Assembly: GCF_964332355.1 (NCBI RefSeq)
Contig: NZ_OZ201293.1
Span: 2,852,001-2,916,000, forward strand
Source of the DNA: Imbroritus primus
Lineage (GTDB): Bacteria > Pseudomonadota > Gammaproteobacteria > Burkholderiales > Burkholderiaceae
Reading direction: 5' to 3'
Length of the DNA stretch: 64,000 nucleotides
Below are positions 7,797 to 17,170 of this stretch, piece after piece. The notes under the pieces are model-generated. The model was not told where the DNA came from. It ran no database searches and saw nothing but the letters and a program-made list of their open reading frames with translations. The translations under genes and the position numbers were made by a program. Every line of letters starts with the position of its first letter. Position 1 is the first letter of the stretch.

Positions 7797-10019
7797 GTGG
7801 ATCACGGCCACCCCCGCCACACGCATGCTCCTGACAGCACCGCAGCCGCATCGCCTGCTGGCGCGGCGGCGTCCCCACCTGGGTCGACTGGCACCCTGTA
7901 CACCTGCCCCATGCACCCGGAGATCCGCCAGGACCATCCGGGTACCTGCCCGAAGTGCGGCATGACGCTGGAACCCCTGATGCCTTCGCTGGAAGAGGAA
8001 GAAGGCGCTGAACTACAGGACTTCCAGCGGCGTTTCTGGTGGACCTTGCCGCTGACGCTGGCGGTCACCCTGCTGGCCATGGCCGGGCACCGGCTTCCTG
8101 GCCTGGCGATTGGCGTGCGGACGTGGCTGGAATTGGCACTCTCCCTGCCGATCGTAATCTGGGCGGGCATGCCTTTTTTCATACGCGGCTGGCAATCGGT
8201 AGCCAACCGCAGCCCCAATATGTGGACCCTGATCGGCCTCGGCACCGGCGCTGCTTTCCTGTACAGCGTGGTGGCCACGGTTGCACCAGGGATCTTTCCC
8301 GCATCGCTCACCTCGATGGGACGCGTCGGAGTGTACTTCGAGGCCGCGGCCGTCATCATTTCCCTGACGCTGTTAGGACAAGTGCTCGAGCTCAAGGCAC
8401 GCTCACGCACGTCGGCGGCGATCCGCTCCCTGCTCGGCCTCGCTCCCAAGACAGCGCGCCGCATCCTGCCGGGAGGCGGCGAGGAAGACATTCCGCTGAA
8501 TCATGTGCATGTCGGCGACCTGTTGCGCGTCCGTCCTGGCGAGAAAGTCCCCGTGGACGGCAAGGTCGTCGAAGGTTCCAGTGCCGTGGACGAATCAATG
8601 CTCACGGGAGAACCCCTGCCGGTCAGCAAACGGCCCGGGGAGCCGCTGATTGGCGCCACCCTCAACACCAGCGGCGCCCTCATCATGCAGGCCGAACAAG
8701 TGGGCGCGGGCACCGTGCTGGCGCAGATCGTACAGATGGTGGCCCAGGCGCAACGCTCCAAAGCCCCCATGCAACGCATGGCCGACCAGGTGGCCGGCCG
8801 GTTCGTGCTGGCGGTAGTGGCGGTCGCCGTACTCACATTGCTCGCCTGGGGGCGCTTCGGTCCCGAGCCCAGCTGGGTTTACGGCCTGATCAACGCAGTG
8901 GCGGTACTCATCATCGCCTGCCCGTGCGCCCTGGGACTTGCCACGCCCATGTCGATCATGGTCGCCACGGGCCGCGGTGCGACGCACGGCGTGCTGTTCC
9001 GGGACGCGGCGGCCATCGAGAACATGCGCAAGGTCGACACGCTGATCATCGACAAGACCGGCACCCTCACTGAAGGCAGGCCAGTATTCGAACAGGCCGT
9101 GGCGGCCGCAGGGCATACCGAGGCGGACATCCTGCAGCTCGCGGCGAGCCTCGATCAGGGCAGCGAACACCCCCTGGCCGATGCCATACTGCGTGCGGCC
9201 CGGCAACAGGGCCTGACGTTCCATCAGGTCAGTCGGTTCGAGTCGGCGTCGGGGATCGGCGTCACCGGCGAAGTGCAAGGCCAGCGGCTGGCACTGGGCA
9301 ACACGGCGTTGATGGAGCGCGAGGGCGTGGATGTGTCAGGCCTGCACGCGCGCGCGGAGGTGCTGCGGCAGCAGGGGGCCAGTGTCATGCACCTAGCGGT
9401 GGACGGGCGGCTGGCAGGCGTGCTGGCCGTCTCCGACCCCATTAAGGCCAGCACCCCCGAAGCGCTGACAGCACTGCACAGGGCCGGCATGCGGGTCATC
9501 ATGGCCACGGGCAATGGCTGGACGACCGCGCGAGCCGTAGGGGCGCGGCTCGGCCTGGACGAGGTGCATGCCGAAGTAAAGCCGGCAGACAAACTGGATC
9601 TGGTGGCACGGTTGCAGGCCCAGGGCCACATCGTGGCGATGGCCGGCGATGGCATCAATGACGCCCCGGCGCTGGCCAGGGCCGATGTCGGCGTGGCCAT
9701 GGGTACGGGTACCGATGTCGCCATGAACAGCGCGCAGGTGACACTTGTCAAAGGCGATCTGCGCGGCATCTCCATCGCGCGCGCGCTGTCGGTATCCACG
9801 GTGCGCAACATGAAGCAAAACCTGCTGTTCGCATTGCTCTATAACGCACTCGGCATCCCGGTCGCGGCTGGCGTGCTGTACCCATTCACTGGGTGGCTGC
9901 TGTCGCCGCTGATCGCAGCCCTGGCCATGAGCTTGAGCTCGGTCTCGGTCATCGGCAACGCGCTGCGCCTTGCAGGACCCTCCGCGGTTGCCGGTACGCT
10001 GCCGCACCGGCAACCATGA
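7797..10019 (+). CDS. Copper-type P1B heavy-metal translocating ATPase
   Basis: A 740-residue inner-membrane pump. In place of a classical HMA domain the N-terminus has a His-rich lead and a heavy-metal binding module with CPMHPE near residue 37 and CPKCGM near 51, as in SilP and some CopA-like pumps. All P1B motifs are present: TGEP near 268, CPC in the sixth helix near 375, DKTGTLT near 419, an HP motif (SEHPLAD) near 460 and GDGIND near 617. CPC with this N-terminus indicates Cu(I)/Ag(I) export. The start is a GTG four bases after the preceding stop. It is the last gene of the copper operon. Confidence 0.93.
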   Translation: MDHGHPRHTHAPDSTAAASPAGAAASPPGSTGTLYTCPMHPEIRQDHPGTCPKCGMTLEPLMPSLEEEEGAELQDFQRRFWWTLPLTLAVTLLAMAGHRLPGLAIGVRTWLELALSLPIVIWAGMPFFIRGWQSVANRSPNMWTLIGLGTGAAFLYSVVATVAPGIFPASLTSMGRVGVYFEAAAVIISLTLLGQVLELKARSRTSAAIRSLLGLAPKTARRILPGGGEEDIPLNHVHVGDLLRVRPGEKVPVDGKVVEGSSAVDESMLTGEPLPVSKRPGEPLIGATLNTSGALIMQAEQVGAGTVLAQIVQMVAQAQRSKAPMQRMADQVAGRFVLAVVAVAVLTLLAWGRFGPEPSWVYGLINAVAVLIIACPCALGLATPMSIMVATGRGATHGVLFRDAAAIENMRKVDTLIIDKTGTLTEGRPVFEQAVAAAGHTEADILQLAASLDQGSEHPLADAILRAARQQGLTFHQVSRFESASGIGVTGEVQGQRLALGNTALMEREGVDVSGLHARAEVLRQQGASVMHLAVDGRLAGVLAVSDPIKASTPEALTALHRAGMRVIMATGNGWTTARAVGARLGLDEVHAEVKPADKLDLVARLQAQGHIVAMAGDGINDAPALARADVGVAMGTGTDVAMNSAQVTLVKGDLRGISIARALSVSTVRNMKQNLLFALLYNALGIPVAAGVLYPFTGWLLSPLIAALAMSLSSVSVIGNALRLAGPSAVAGTLPHRQP

Positions 10020-10091
10020 AATCAAGATCTCGTCTCTAATGAAACGAATAGCCTCCCACAGCCTTTTTTGTTGCTGCTATGGGGTTGGATA

Positions 10092-10109
10092 GCCGGCCAG
10101 CAGGCCGGC
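10092..10109. terminator. Hairpin between convergent genes
   Basis: GCCGGCC and GGCCGGC form a 7-bp GC stem around AGCA, between the converging ATPase and MocR genes. There is no strong T-run on either side, so terminator function is only plausible. Confidence 0.35.
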
Positions 10110-10123
10110 CGAGCAGACTACGG

Positions 10124-11551
10124 CTAAGCCTTTACTTGGGCAGCAATGACATCATTCAACGCTGCACATGCAGCGCCAATACTGTCAGCTCGAAGATTCG
10201 TGATGCTAAGAATGAACCCTCGCTTAGCATGAGTAGCATCGGTATACCAAAGTGATAGGGCGGAGGGCGCTAATCCTAGCTCTCTTGCCTTGGAGACCAG
10301 CATTGCGTCATTGGCGGTCTCGGGAAGGCACGCGACTAAGCCGAGGCCCGACCTGAGGATCACAGGGAATGTCTTGCTTAAATGGGTCAACGCACATGCC
10401 CTACGTTCGCAATATAGATCTTTCATCTGGCGCAGATGACGTAAGAAATGACCATCTGCTAAAAACTCAGCAACCGCTAATTGGGTAGTTCTATTGGGAG
10501 CAGGTAACATCACGGCAGCAATTTCGACAAACTGCTCGGTGAGCATTTTAGGTACGACCACGAACCCGAGACCGAGAGACGGGCTCATCGTTTTACTAAA
10601 CGTACCAATATGGATGACACGTTGAGCACCTTCACCTGATGCAAGGGCCGGTGTTGCGCGACCATCAATTTGCAACTCACCGAGGTAGTCGTCTTCGATG
10701 ATCCATGCGCTTTGTGTCTCAGCCCAACCCAGCAAGTCTCGCCTCCGTTTAGGAGACAATGTCACTCCCAATGGGGCTTGCTGGCCGGGAGTCACCAATG
10801 CGACTAGGGCATCAGAAGCTCGCGTTATGCCCTCCTCGACACGAAGCCCTTCCGCATCAACCGGAATGGGCTCAACCGTTAAACCTGCAAGCTCCAAGAC
10901 TCGCCTTCCCAATGGGTAGCCAGGCTCCTCCATCCAAGCTTTTTGGCCACTTGCTTGCAGCGCCGTTAACGTCAGCATCAAGCCAGACCGATAACCGCTT
11001 GTGACGATGATTTGATCTGGATGGCATTGAATCTGCCTGCTTACAGCCAAATGGCTTGCAATTTGCGATCGGAGTCCAGGTTCGCCACGAGGATCAGCAT
11101 AGGTAGTGTAGGAAAGCGCATCCGCACGTACTGCCCGCGCCCGCATGCGCTCCCATGTCTTGAATGGGAAAGCATCCTGTGCCGGAACCCCCACCTGAAA
11201 AGGAAGCGGAGCACTTGAGTACGGTCGTGTAAAGCCAGCCAGAGGACGGTCCAAAACTTCCTCATGCTCGGACGGCATCGGGGGGAGTTTGGAACACACC
11301 CAAGTCCCCGAGGAGCCAGCCCCGAAAATCAGGCCTTCATCGGCCAGGCGATCACAGGCTACGCGAATCGTACCGCGTGCAACGCCAAGCTGGGCTGCCA
11401 GGGCCCTATCTGAGGGTAATCGACTCCCCGCCGCGAGTATTCCCTCGCGGATGGAGGAATGGAGACTCGTATAGATCTGCTCTCCGATTGGCGCAGGATG
11501 AGTCCGCTCAACTTGAATCGAAACCGAGGCGGGCTTTTTTGGATCAGTCAT
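10124..11551 (-). CDS. MocR/PdxR-type regulator (GntR HTH fused to class I aminotransferase domain)
   Basis: 475 residues. The N-terminal GntR winged helix (about 20-85) contains RLPSDRALAAQLGVARGTIRVAC. The remainder is an aspartate-aminotransferase-fold domain with the PLP lysine in GTFSKTMSPS (Lys320). MocR proteins sense PLP or a PLP-bound amine and often regulate a divergent neighbour, here the AhpD-like gene. The base composition of this pair (roughly 50-55% GC) is visibly lower than that of its neighbours, which suggests acquisition by transfer. The effector is not predictable. Confidence 0.9.
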   Translation of the reverse strand: MTDPKKPASVSIQVERTHPAPIGEQIYTSLHSSIREGILAAGSRLPSDRALAAQLGVARGTIRVACDRLADEGLIFGAGSSGTWVCSKLPPMPSEHEEVLDRPLAGFTRPYSSAPLPFQVGVPAQDAFPFKTWERMRARAVRADALSYTTYADPRGEPGLRSQIASHLAVSRQIQCHPDQIIVTSGYRSGLMLTLTALQASGQKAWMEEPGYPLGRRVLELAGLTVEPIPVDAEGLRVEEGITRASDALVALVTPGQQAPLGVTLSPKRRRDLLGWAETQSAWIIEDDYLGELQIDGRATPALASGEGAQRVIHIGTFSKTMSPSLGLGFVVVPKMLTEQFVEIAAVMLPAPNRTTQLAVAEFLADGHFLRHLRQMKDLYCERRACALTHLSKTFPVILRSGLGLVACLPETANDAMLVSKARELGLAPSALSLWYTDATHAKRGFILSITNLRADSIGAACAALNDVIAAQVKA

Positions 11552-11704
11552 TACACTGTTTCTTGGACCTTTTATTCCTGACTCCCGGATAGTAACTTTG
11601 GTCCTCGCATTCGTCGTCCGAGATCCGTGACATTGAATGCGGAGCCTAGCGTCATTTGCCCCTGGCGAATATTGAATACCCGCTTAACAATAGGAATGAA
11701 AGAA

Positions 11705-12151
11705 ATGAGCCGACTAAACTGGCAAGAAGTCTCTCCGGATGGTGCAAAAGCGTTGTTTGGCGTTCATCACTACGTTACCAGAAACACCGAATTGCCCGAG
11801 CAACTGATTCATCTGGTATTTCTGCGCATCTCGCAGATCAACGGCTGCGCCCATTGCATCAATATACACAGTCGCGATCTCGGGAAGACCATGCCCATCG
11901 AAAAAATTGTATTGGTTCCGGTTTGGCACGAGGTGCGTCAGCTATTTTCTGAACAAGAATGCGCCGCCCTGGCGTGGGCTGAAGAAGTGACACTACTGAG
12001 TGAAACGCATGCCTCAGATGCTGCATATGCAGCAGCATCCTCGATTTTTGGAGATAAAGATCTGGTCGACCTTACGATTGCTATCGCTGCTATGAATGCT
12101 TTCAACCGGCTTGGCGCCCCCTTCCGTCTCCCAGTATCGGTCACTGCTTAA
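11705..12151 (+). CDS. AhpD/carboxymuconolactone decarboxylase-family protein
   Basis: 148 residues with the AhpD-like redox motif GCAHCINIHSRD (Cys48, Cys51, His55). This marks the alkylhydroperoxidase branch of the CMD superfamily rather than a true carboxymuconolactone decarboxylase. Such proteins act as small peroxidases or disulfide reductants. The ATG at 11705 is preferred because AGGA lies nine bases upstream; an ATG nine bases earlier has no such site. It is divergent from the MocR-type regulator, its likely controller. Low GC like the regulator. Confidence 0.85.
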   Translation: MSRLNWQEVSPDGAKALFGVHHYVTRNTELPEQLIHLVFLRISQINGCAHCINIHSRDLGKTMPIEKIVLVPVWHEVRQLFSEQECAALAWAEEVTLLSETHASDAAYAAASSIFGDKDLVDLTIAIAAMNAFNRLGAPFRLPVSVTA

Positions 12152-12664
12152 GCTCGACCAATCGCTGGTTCCCTGCTAGGAGCATGGCTAGGCAGCCAAA
12201 CAGGTATTCACGTCAATAATTTCTCGCTTGATCCCTTCATGGCGCTGCATCTCAGTAACGAGTACTGTTGACCACCTCGATCCACACCAAGCCCTGAGAT
12301 AGATCGATGGTCTTACAGAATCTCAGCACCAGTTACTCGAAGTCAGGGTATCCCATCGGAATTGCCACACTTGATACCGCACCGAGCATTGCTACAGGCC
12401 ACGTATTTCCGTGCTTCTGGAATACCGCTTTCGCGTGTGTCTGAGCGGCCACCCATATTCAGGGGTCCATCGTGGTATCCACAGCCCAGCAGTTATCAAA
12501 TATCTTCACGTGGTTACGCCGGCGACTATACGGAAATTTACAATCTTATAGATATTAAATCGAAAGCAGGGGGCGCACAGCGCCCGCGCATGCCGCCACG
12601 TTGCGCCCATAAAAAGACCCGCCAGCCGATACAGCACTGGCGGGCCCCACGAGGAACGTTACGA
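12152..12664. other. Gene-poor stretch with possible gene remnant
   Basis: About 510 bases without a complete gene. On the minus strand, around 12340-12460, there is an open stretch of about 40 codons with protein-like composition (WPVAMLGAVSSVAIPMGYP ending at a stop near 12342) but no start. It could be the C-terminal remnant of a lost gene. I do not recognise the family. The terminator of the Rieske operon lies at 12611-12644. Confidence 0.35.
12611..12644 (-). terminator. Rho-independent terminator of Rieske operon
   Basis: Read on the minus strand, CCCGCCAG and CTGGCGGG form an 8-bp stem with an 11-base loop, followed by TCTTTTT. It lies 20 bases after the ferredoxin gene and ends the four-gene operon. 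Confidence 0.75.
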
Positions 12665-13003
12665 TCAGGCGGCGGGTGTCAGGTTGATGAAGATGTCCTG
12701 ACCCACGATGCGCACCGGATACACAGCCACCGGGCCGGTAGCCGGCTTGCACATAGCCTGGCCAGTGCGGATATCGAAGCGCGCCTGGTGCAGCGGACAT
12801 TCGATCTCGCAGCCGTCGAGATAGCCTTCGGAAAGATGGGCATGCTCGTGCGAACAGATGTCGTGCGTGGCATACAGCTCGCCTTCCACCTTGTAAAGTG
12901 CCACTGGCTGGCCACCGACCTGCACGCCGGCGACTTCGCCTTCCGGCACGTCATCCAGCGCCGCGGCGCGCTCCCAGCCCGGGCCAAGGGTTTCGTCAGT
13001 CAT
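12665..13003 (-). CDS. Rieske-type [2Fe-2S] ferredoxin of a ring-hydroxylating dioxygenase
   Basis: 112 residues with a complete Rieske ligand set: CSH near residue 50 (DICSHEHAHL) and CPLH near 70 (ECPLHQARFD). This is the NagAb/AndAb/NdoA type of small ferredoxin. It passes electrons from the FAD reductase to the hexameric oxygenase. Last gene of the operon, eight bases after the small oxygenase subunit, followed by a terminator. Confidence 0.92.
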   Translation of the reverse strand: MTDETLGPGWERAAALDDVPEGEVAGVQVGGQPVALYKVEGELYATHDICSHEHAHLSEGYLDGCEIECPLHQARFDIRTGQAMCKPATGPVAVYPVRIVGQDIFINLTPAA

Positions 13004-13011
13004 GCATCACC

Positions 13012-13482
13012 TCAGATCGGATAGACAATCGAATTCGGCACCAGGTCGCCATCGAACACGCAAATACGCTCCTTGAACTTGAGCTTGCCGTTCTCGGTGA
13101 CGATCGTGTCCAGATAACGTCCGGTGTTGAACACCTCCGTGGGCGTGTCCAGCTTCGTCCCCATCAGCACATAGTTTGCTTCGGCGCGGATCACACCGCC
13201 TTCGACGCTGTGGATGCGCGGCGCGCTGATCACGTGACGCTGCAGGTACGGCGCGTGATAGATGGTTTCATTCATGCCGTACACACGGTCGAGCAGCATG
13301 GCCCGGCTCTCCAGCATCAGCGACGATGATGGCAGGCCAGCATCGTAGTTTTCTCGCGAGACGATGCGGTAGATGCACTCGTCCGTAAAAAAATCAGGCC
13401 ACGCCTCAAACTTGGTGTTGTCAACGCACGCGGCATAGTCGTTGTACAGGTCCTGGACCGCGAAACGCGTATTTGCATCCAT
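13012..13482 (-). CDS. Ring-hydroxylating dioxygenase small (beta) subunit, NagH/AndAd-like
   Basis: 156 residues with the cystatin-like beta-subunit fold. The start AVQDLYNDYAACVD, the central YHAPYLQRHVISAPRI and the C-terminal KERICVFDGDLVPNSIVYPI match the pattern I recall for salicylate 5-hydroxylase and anthranilate dioxygenase small subunits. It packs against the catalytic subunit and has no cofactor. It lies two bases after the large-subunit stop, so the two are co-translated for 1:1 assembly. Confidence 0.9.
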   Translation of the reverse strand: MDANTRFAVQDLYNDYAACVDNTKFEAWPDFFTDECIYRIVSRENYDAGLPSSSLMLESRAMLLDRVYGMNETIYHAPYLQRHVISAPRIHSVEGGVIRAEANYVLMGTKLDTPTEVFNTGRYLDTIVTENGKLKFKERICVFDGDLVPNSIVYPI

Positions 13483-13484
13483 CC

Positions 13485-14732
13485 TCAGATCTCCATGATT
13501 TTGCGGTAGTACTGGTACATGCCCCGGATCAGCGTTTCCGACACGTGGGTATCGGTATCGGCGATCTCGTGGCCACCCAGTTCACACAGCGTTTCGTCGC
13601 TCTCCGTCGCTTGCATCGCGCCGGCTTCCAGCAGATCGGTGATTTCTGCATCGTCCGCCGAGACGAAACCGGCGTGGCCAAACAGGTTCCCCTGGCGGAG
13701 ACGGCGCTGGGTCAGTTCTGGAGAATCATCCTCAAAGCCGAACTGCGTCCAGATGTAATCGAAGGCGCCCGGACCGCGCGGCACGAGATGGCGGACGGCC
13801 AGGGAATTGACCTGCTGCTGCATGATCACGCTCGGGAAAATGCTCTGGATGACGGCAGTCGGACCATCCCACCACGGTTCCGTCTCGACGTCGAGGAAGC
13901 GCGGGTCGTTCAGTTCCATATGCTCGCGGAAGCTGCTGATGCCGGCCGTGGCCTCGCCCTTGCCGCCCTGGTTGCGCACCGTGACCATGGCCGAATGAGC
14001 ATGCGAATCATCCATCAGGTTGAGCGAGTCATTGTCGGCGCGCCACAGACCGAAGTTGACGAACCAGGTATGCAGCAGACCAGGGTGATAGCAGTCCTTC
14101 AGATTTTCGTGAATCAGCTTCCAGTTGCCGCGCACGCGCTGCCGGTTGTAGCCGAGCACCTTCAGCTTGCGGCCATCGAACACGCGCTCGAAGTACTTGA
14201 GCATGGTCGGGCCGAGAAAGGTTTCAAAGTCGGGCACGTCCGGATGGAAGCTGGCGAACACGACGCCGTTGTGCACATGCACCTTGAGCTGGGTCAGGCT
14301 GTGGTTCTCGCGCTTGAAATCCTTGGGCATGCCGCCCTTGCCCTTGATGCCGCGCAGGAACGGCACGCCCAGCAGATTGCCCTTGAGGTCGTAGTTCCAC
14401 TGGTGGTACGGGCAGACAAATTCTTTCTTGTTGCCCTTGTGCTCCTGGCAGAACTGCGCGCCACGGTGGGCACAGCGGTTTTCCACGACGCTGATGCTAC
14501 CGTCCTCGTCGCGCACCACGATGACCGAGCGCTCGCCGACATAGCTGCGCTTGAAGTCGCCCGGATTGGGGATTTCCGCCTCGAGGGCTACATAGTTCCA
14601 GTGCGGGCCGTTGAAGAGACGCTCCTGCTCGCGACGATACACTTCCGGATCGGTGTAGATCCAGTAAGGCATCCGCGAGGAGCCCTCTTTCTTCCATTGC
14701 CGCACAAACGTAATCGGGCGGGGGTCGTTCAT
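13485..14732 (-). CDS. Ring-hydroxylating dioxygenase large (alpha) subunit, NagG/AndAc-like
   Basis: 415 residues. Rieske cluster ligands are Cys87, His89, Cys107 and His110. The mononuclear iron site is in NLKDCYHPGLLH (Asp213, His216, His221). The text around YWIYTDPEVYRREQERLF and EIPNPGDFKR is very close to NagG (salicylate 5-hydroxylase) and AndAc (anthranilate 1,2-dioxygenase) as I remember them, so an aromatic carboxylate is the probable substrate; which one cannot be read. The ATG at 14732 is six bases after AAGGAG; the ATG at 14738 abuts that site and is unlikely. An overlong frame to 14864 has no ribosome site. Confidence 0.9.
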   Translation of the reverse strand: MNDPRPITFVRQWKKEGSSRMPYWIYTDPEVYRREQERLFNGPHWNYVALEAEIPNPGDFKRSYVGERSVIVVRDEDGSISVVENRCAHRGAQFCQEHKGNKKEFVCPYHQWNYDLKGNLLGVPFLRGIKGKGGMPKDFKRENHSLTQLKVHVHNGVVFASFHPDVPDFETFLGPTMLKYFERVFDGRKLKVLGYNRQRVRGNWKLIHENLKDCYHPGLLHTWFVNFGLWRADNDSLNLMDDSHAHSAMVTVRNQGGKGEATAGISSFREHMELNDPRFLDVETEPWWDGPTAVIQSIFPSVIMQQQVNSLAVRHLVPRGPGAFDYIWTQFGFEDDSPELTQRRLRQGNLFGHAGFVSADDAEITDLLEAGAMQATESDETLCELGGHEIADTDTHVSETLIRGMYQYYRKIMEI

Positions 14733-14868
14733 CGTCATCTCCTTGGTAGACAACCGGCGCTCCGGCGCCTTGTATTGATCCAGATTCAAAAGCCTTTTCA
14801 CATGGCCCCAGGCTTCATCGCGCCACGACGGCGCGGGGATGGCCGGGGATGCCACGGCGCACACCCGC

Positions 14869-16017
14869 CTACTCCAGTACCTTGGGCATGCCCTGCGCCA
14901 GTTCGCTGGCGCGGGCCACGCACGCGCCGTTCAGCGCAAACCCGCGCAAGCTGCCGGCACTGTCATGGAACAGGGAATGCACGCCTGCGTCGTCAGTGGA
15001 TGTCTGCCAGCTGCCTTCCGCAGCAGGCGGCGGGCACACGACGGTCGGACAGACTGAGGTCTTGACGATCACCGGCATGGCGCCGTAGCTGACCGTGGCA
15101 CTCTCGCCCGCGAGCTGCGCGGCGATGACCTTGGCAGCCGGACCGATGGGGTTGATATACGGCATCCACAGGCCGGCGATCTCGGCGCAATCGCCCAGCG
15201 CGTAGATCGCGGGATCGCTGGTGCGCAAGCTGGCATCCACCACGATGCCCTGTGCCACTTCCAGCCCCGCCGCACGCGCCAGGGTGGTACGCGGGCGTAG
15301 GCCCACGGCGGACAGCACCAGGTCCGCTTCCAGCACTGCACCGTCTGCACAGCGCAGCGTCACGCCATTGGCACGCGGCTCGATGCTCTTCACCGCCGTG
15401 CCGAGATGCCATTCGACGCCGGCCTGCTGCAAGGCGTCGTACAGGGTCTGGCTGTTGGCGGGCGGTAGCAGGCGGCTCAGCGGCAGCGGCGCGATGTCCA
15501 GCACCTTCACGCGATAGCCGGCATGCAGCAGGTCGTTGGCAAACTCGCAGCCGATCAGGCCGGCGCCCAGGATGGCGATGTCGCGCTTGCCTTCGGCCAG
15601 GGCGCGGAAGCGCCGATAGTCATCGAGGTCGTTGACCGACACCACATGGTCGGCCAGCGCATCGTCCACCAGCGGCAGGCGCACGGGCTCCGCACCGAGT
15701 GCGAGCACGAGCTTGTCGTAGGTGATGGGACCGTGGCTGGTATGCAGGGTGCGGCTGGCGCGGTCGAGCGACTGCACATGCGTGCCGGTCAGGACCTCGC
15801 CCTTGATCTGCGCGGCCATGCCCTCGGCGGTCCGCGAGGACAGTTCCTCGACCGGCGCGCCGAGGCGATAGGCCTCGGAGAGCGTGGGCTTGGAATAGAA
15901 ATGCCCATCGTCCGCCGTGAGCACGGCCAGCGATTCCGTCTTGTTGCGCTTCCGGAATTCGCGCGCCACGGAATACCCCGCCAATCCGCTGCCGACAACG
16001 ACCACCGCATAGTGCAT
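14869..16017 (-). CDS. FAD/NAD(P)-dependent ferredoxin reductase, rubredoxin-reductase type
   Basis: 382 residues of the pyridine nucleotide-disulfide oxidoreductase fold. The FAD site is VVVGSGLAGYSVA at residues 6-18, the NAD(P) site is AILGAGLIGCEFA near 148, and the second FAD motif is AIYALGDCAE near 270. The protein most resembles RubB-type rubredoxin reductases, including a C-terminal ALNGACVARASELAQGMP. It should supply electrons to the Rieske ferredoxin. The nag system uses a reductase with its own plant-type ferredoxin domain, so this is a different solution, as in AndAa-type systems. ATG 16017 has AAGGAG seven bases upstream. First gene of the operon, divergent from the LysR gene. 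Confidence 0.87.
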   Translation of the reverse strand: MHYAVVVVGSGLAGYSVAREFRKRNKTESLAVLTADDGHFYSKPTLSEAYRLGAPVEELSSRTAEGMAAQIKGEVLTGTHVQSLDRASRTLHTSHGPITYDKLVLALGAEPVRLPLVDDALADHVVSVNDLDDYRRFRALAEGKRDIAILGAGLIGCEFANDLLHAGYRVKVLDIAPLPLSRLLPPANSQTLYDALQQAGVEWHLGTAVKSIEPRANGVTLRCADGAVLEADLVLSAVGLRPRTTLARAAGLEVAQGIVVDASLRTSDPAIYALGDCAEIAGLWMPYINPIGPAAKVIAAQLAGESATVSYGAMPVIVKTSVCPTVVCPPPAAEGSWQTSTDDAGVHSLFHDSAGSLRGFALNGACVARASELAQGMPKVLE

Positions 16018-16133
16018 CACCACGCTCCTTGGGGGACTGCCTCTTCGCGGCTGGCGAGTGTTTCGCCCTGCCGTCGAGATGAATGTCTATGGCAAAAATG
16101 TAGTCGCCGGCATACCATATGTAAATCGCATAA

Positions 16134-17060
16134 ATGCAACTCAAGGTATACGCAAAAGTGGATATTGCCGAGCTGGACCTGAAACTGCTGGTGGCATTCG
16201 AGGCCATGCTGCATACCCGCAACGTGACGGCCGCAGCAGATGCCATCGGCATCACCCAGCCGGCAATGAGCACCGCCTTGGGCAAATTGCGCAAGGTGCT
16301 TGCCGACCCGCTGTTCGTCCGGACCTCGCAAGGCATGGAGCCGACGCCTTTTGCCATGGAGCTCGCCGAGCCGATCCGCGACGCCCTGCAATTGCTGCGG
16401 CAAACGCTAAACCGCGACAAGCATTTCGATGCGGCCACGTCCACGCGCACCTTCCGCATCGTCATGACGGACATCGGCGAGCGCGTCTTCTTGCCGGGCC
16501 TCCTGCAGCACCTGAGCACAGTTGCGCCGCATGTCAGCGTGCGCACCGTGCAGCTGCCGGTCAAGGAAATGCGTGACGCGCTCGAATCAGGCGAGATGGA
16601 CCTGGCGGTCGGCTTCATTCCCGACCTGACCAGCGGCTATTACCAGCAGCGGCTGTTCAACCGCTCCTATGTGTGCATCGCGCGTACCAATCATCCGCAC
16701 ATCGGCGACACGCTGAGCCTCGAACAGTACCTGGCGGCCTCGCACGCCATCGTCTCAGCGCCCGGCACGGGGCACGATGTCGTCGAGCGCGTACTGGCGG
16801 AGAAAGGTTACCGGCGGCGCATCGCCCTGCATGTGACGCACTTCCTGGCGATTCCGCTGATCGTCGCCAATACCGACCTGGTGGTGACGATCCCCACCAT
16901 GCTGGCGGAATCCTACCTGCCGGCCGGCAACATCAAGATGCTCACGCCGCCGCTGAAGATGCCGGTGTATGCCATCCGCCAGTACTGGCATGAGCGCTTC
17001 CATGAGGATCCGGCCAACAAGTGGCTGCGCGAGCTGTTCTGCGATCTGTTCCGGGACTGA
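16134..17060 (+). CDS. LysR-family regulator, NahR/NagR-like
   Basis: 308 residues. The winged helix lies at about 12-70 (AADAIGITQPAMSTALGKLRK), followed by DPLFVRTSQGMEPTPFA and the effector domain with TFRIVMTDIGE and a W-rich C-terminal HERFHEDPANKWLRELFCDLF. These blocks match NahR/NagR, the salicylate-responsive activators of naphthalene pathways. Divergent orientation with 116 bases between starts suggests it activates the Rieske oxygenase operon in response to an aromatic acid. That is inferred from family and layout. Confidence 0.9.
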   Translation: MQLKVYAKVDIAELDLKLLVAFEAMLHTRNVTAAADAIGITQPAMSTALGKLRKVLADPLFVRTSQGMEPTPFAMELAEPIRDALQLLRQTLNRDKHFDAATSTRTFRIVMTDIGERVFLPGLLQHLSTVAPHVSVRTVQLPVKEMRDALESGEMDLAVGFIPDLTSGYYQQRLFNRSYVCIARTNHPHIGDTLSLEQYLAASHAIVSAPGTGHDVVERVLAEKGYRRRIALHVTHFLAIPLIVANTDLVVTIPTMLAESYLPAGNIKMLTPPLKMPVYAIRQYWHERFHEDPANKWLRELFCDLFRD

Positions 17061-17103
17061 GGTCCGGCAACAGAGGTCCGCGACCGAGCCTGCCGCGCCC
17101 ATG

Positions 17104-17149
17104 AAAAAACCGCCACCGCACCTCGGGACGAGGCAGGATGGCGGCTTTT
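17104..17149. terminator. Bidirectional terminator
   Basis: CCGCCA (17110-17115) pairs with TGGCGG (17139-17144), enclosing a second stem CCTCG/CGAGG. An A6 tract lies on the left and a T4 tract on the right. It serves the minus-strand molybdenum hydroxylase operon (T6 on that strand) and probably also the converging LysR gene. Confidence 0.7.
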
Positions 17150-17170
17150 CGCCGTCAGGCAGCAGGTGTG

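Noticed and set aside
11705..12151. True carboxymuconolactone decarboxylase of the protocatechuate pathway
   Set aside because: The CxxC-x3-H motif belongs to the AhpD redox branch, and no other protocatechuate genes are present.
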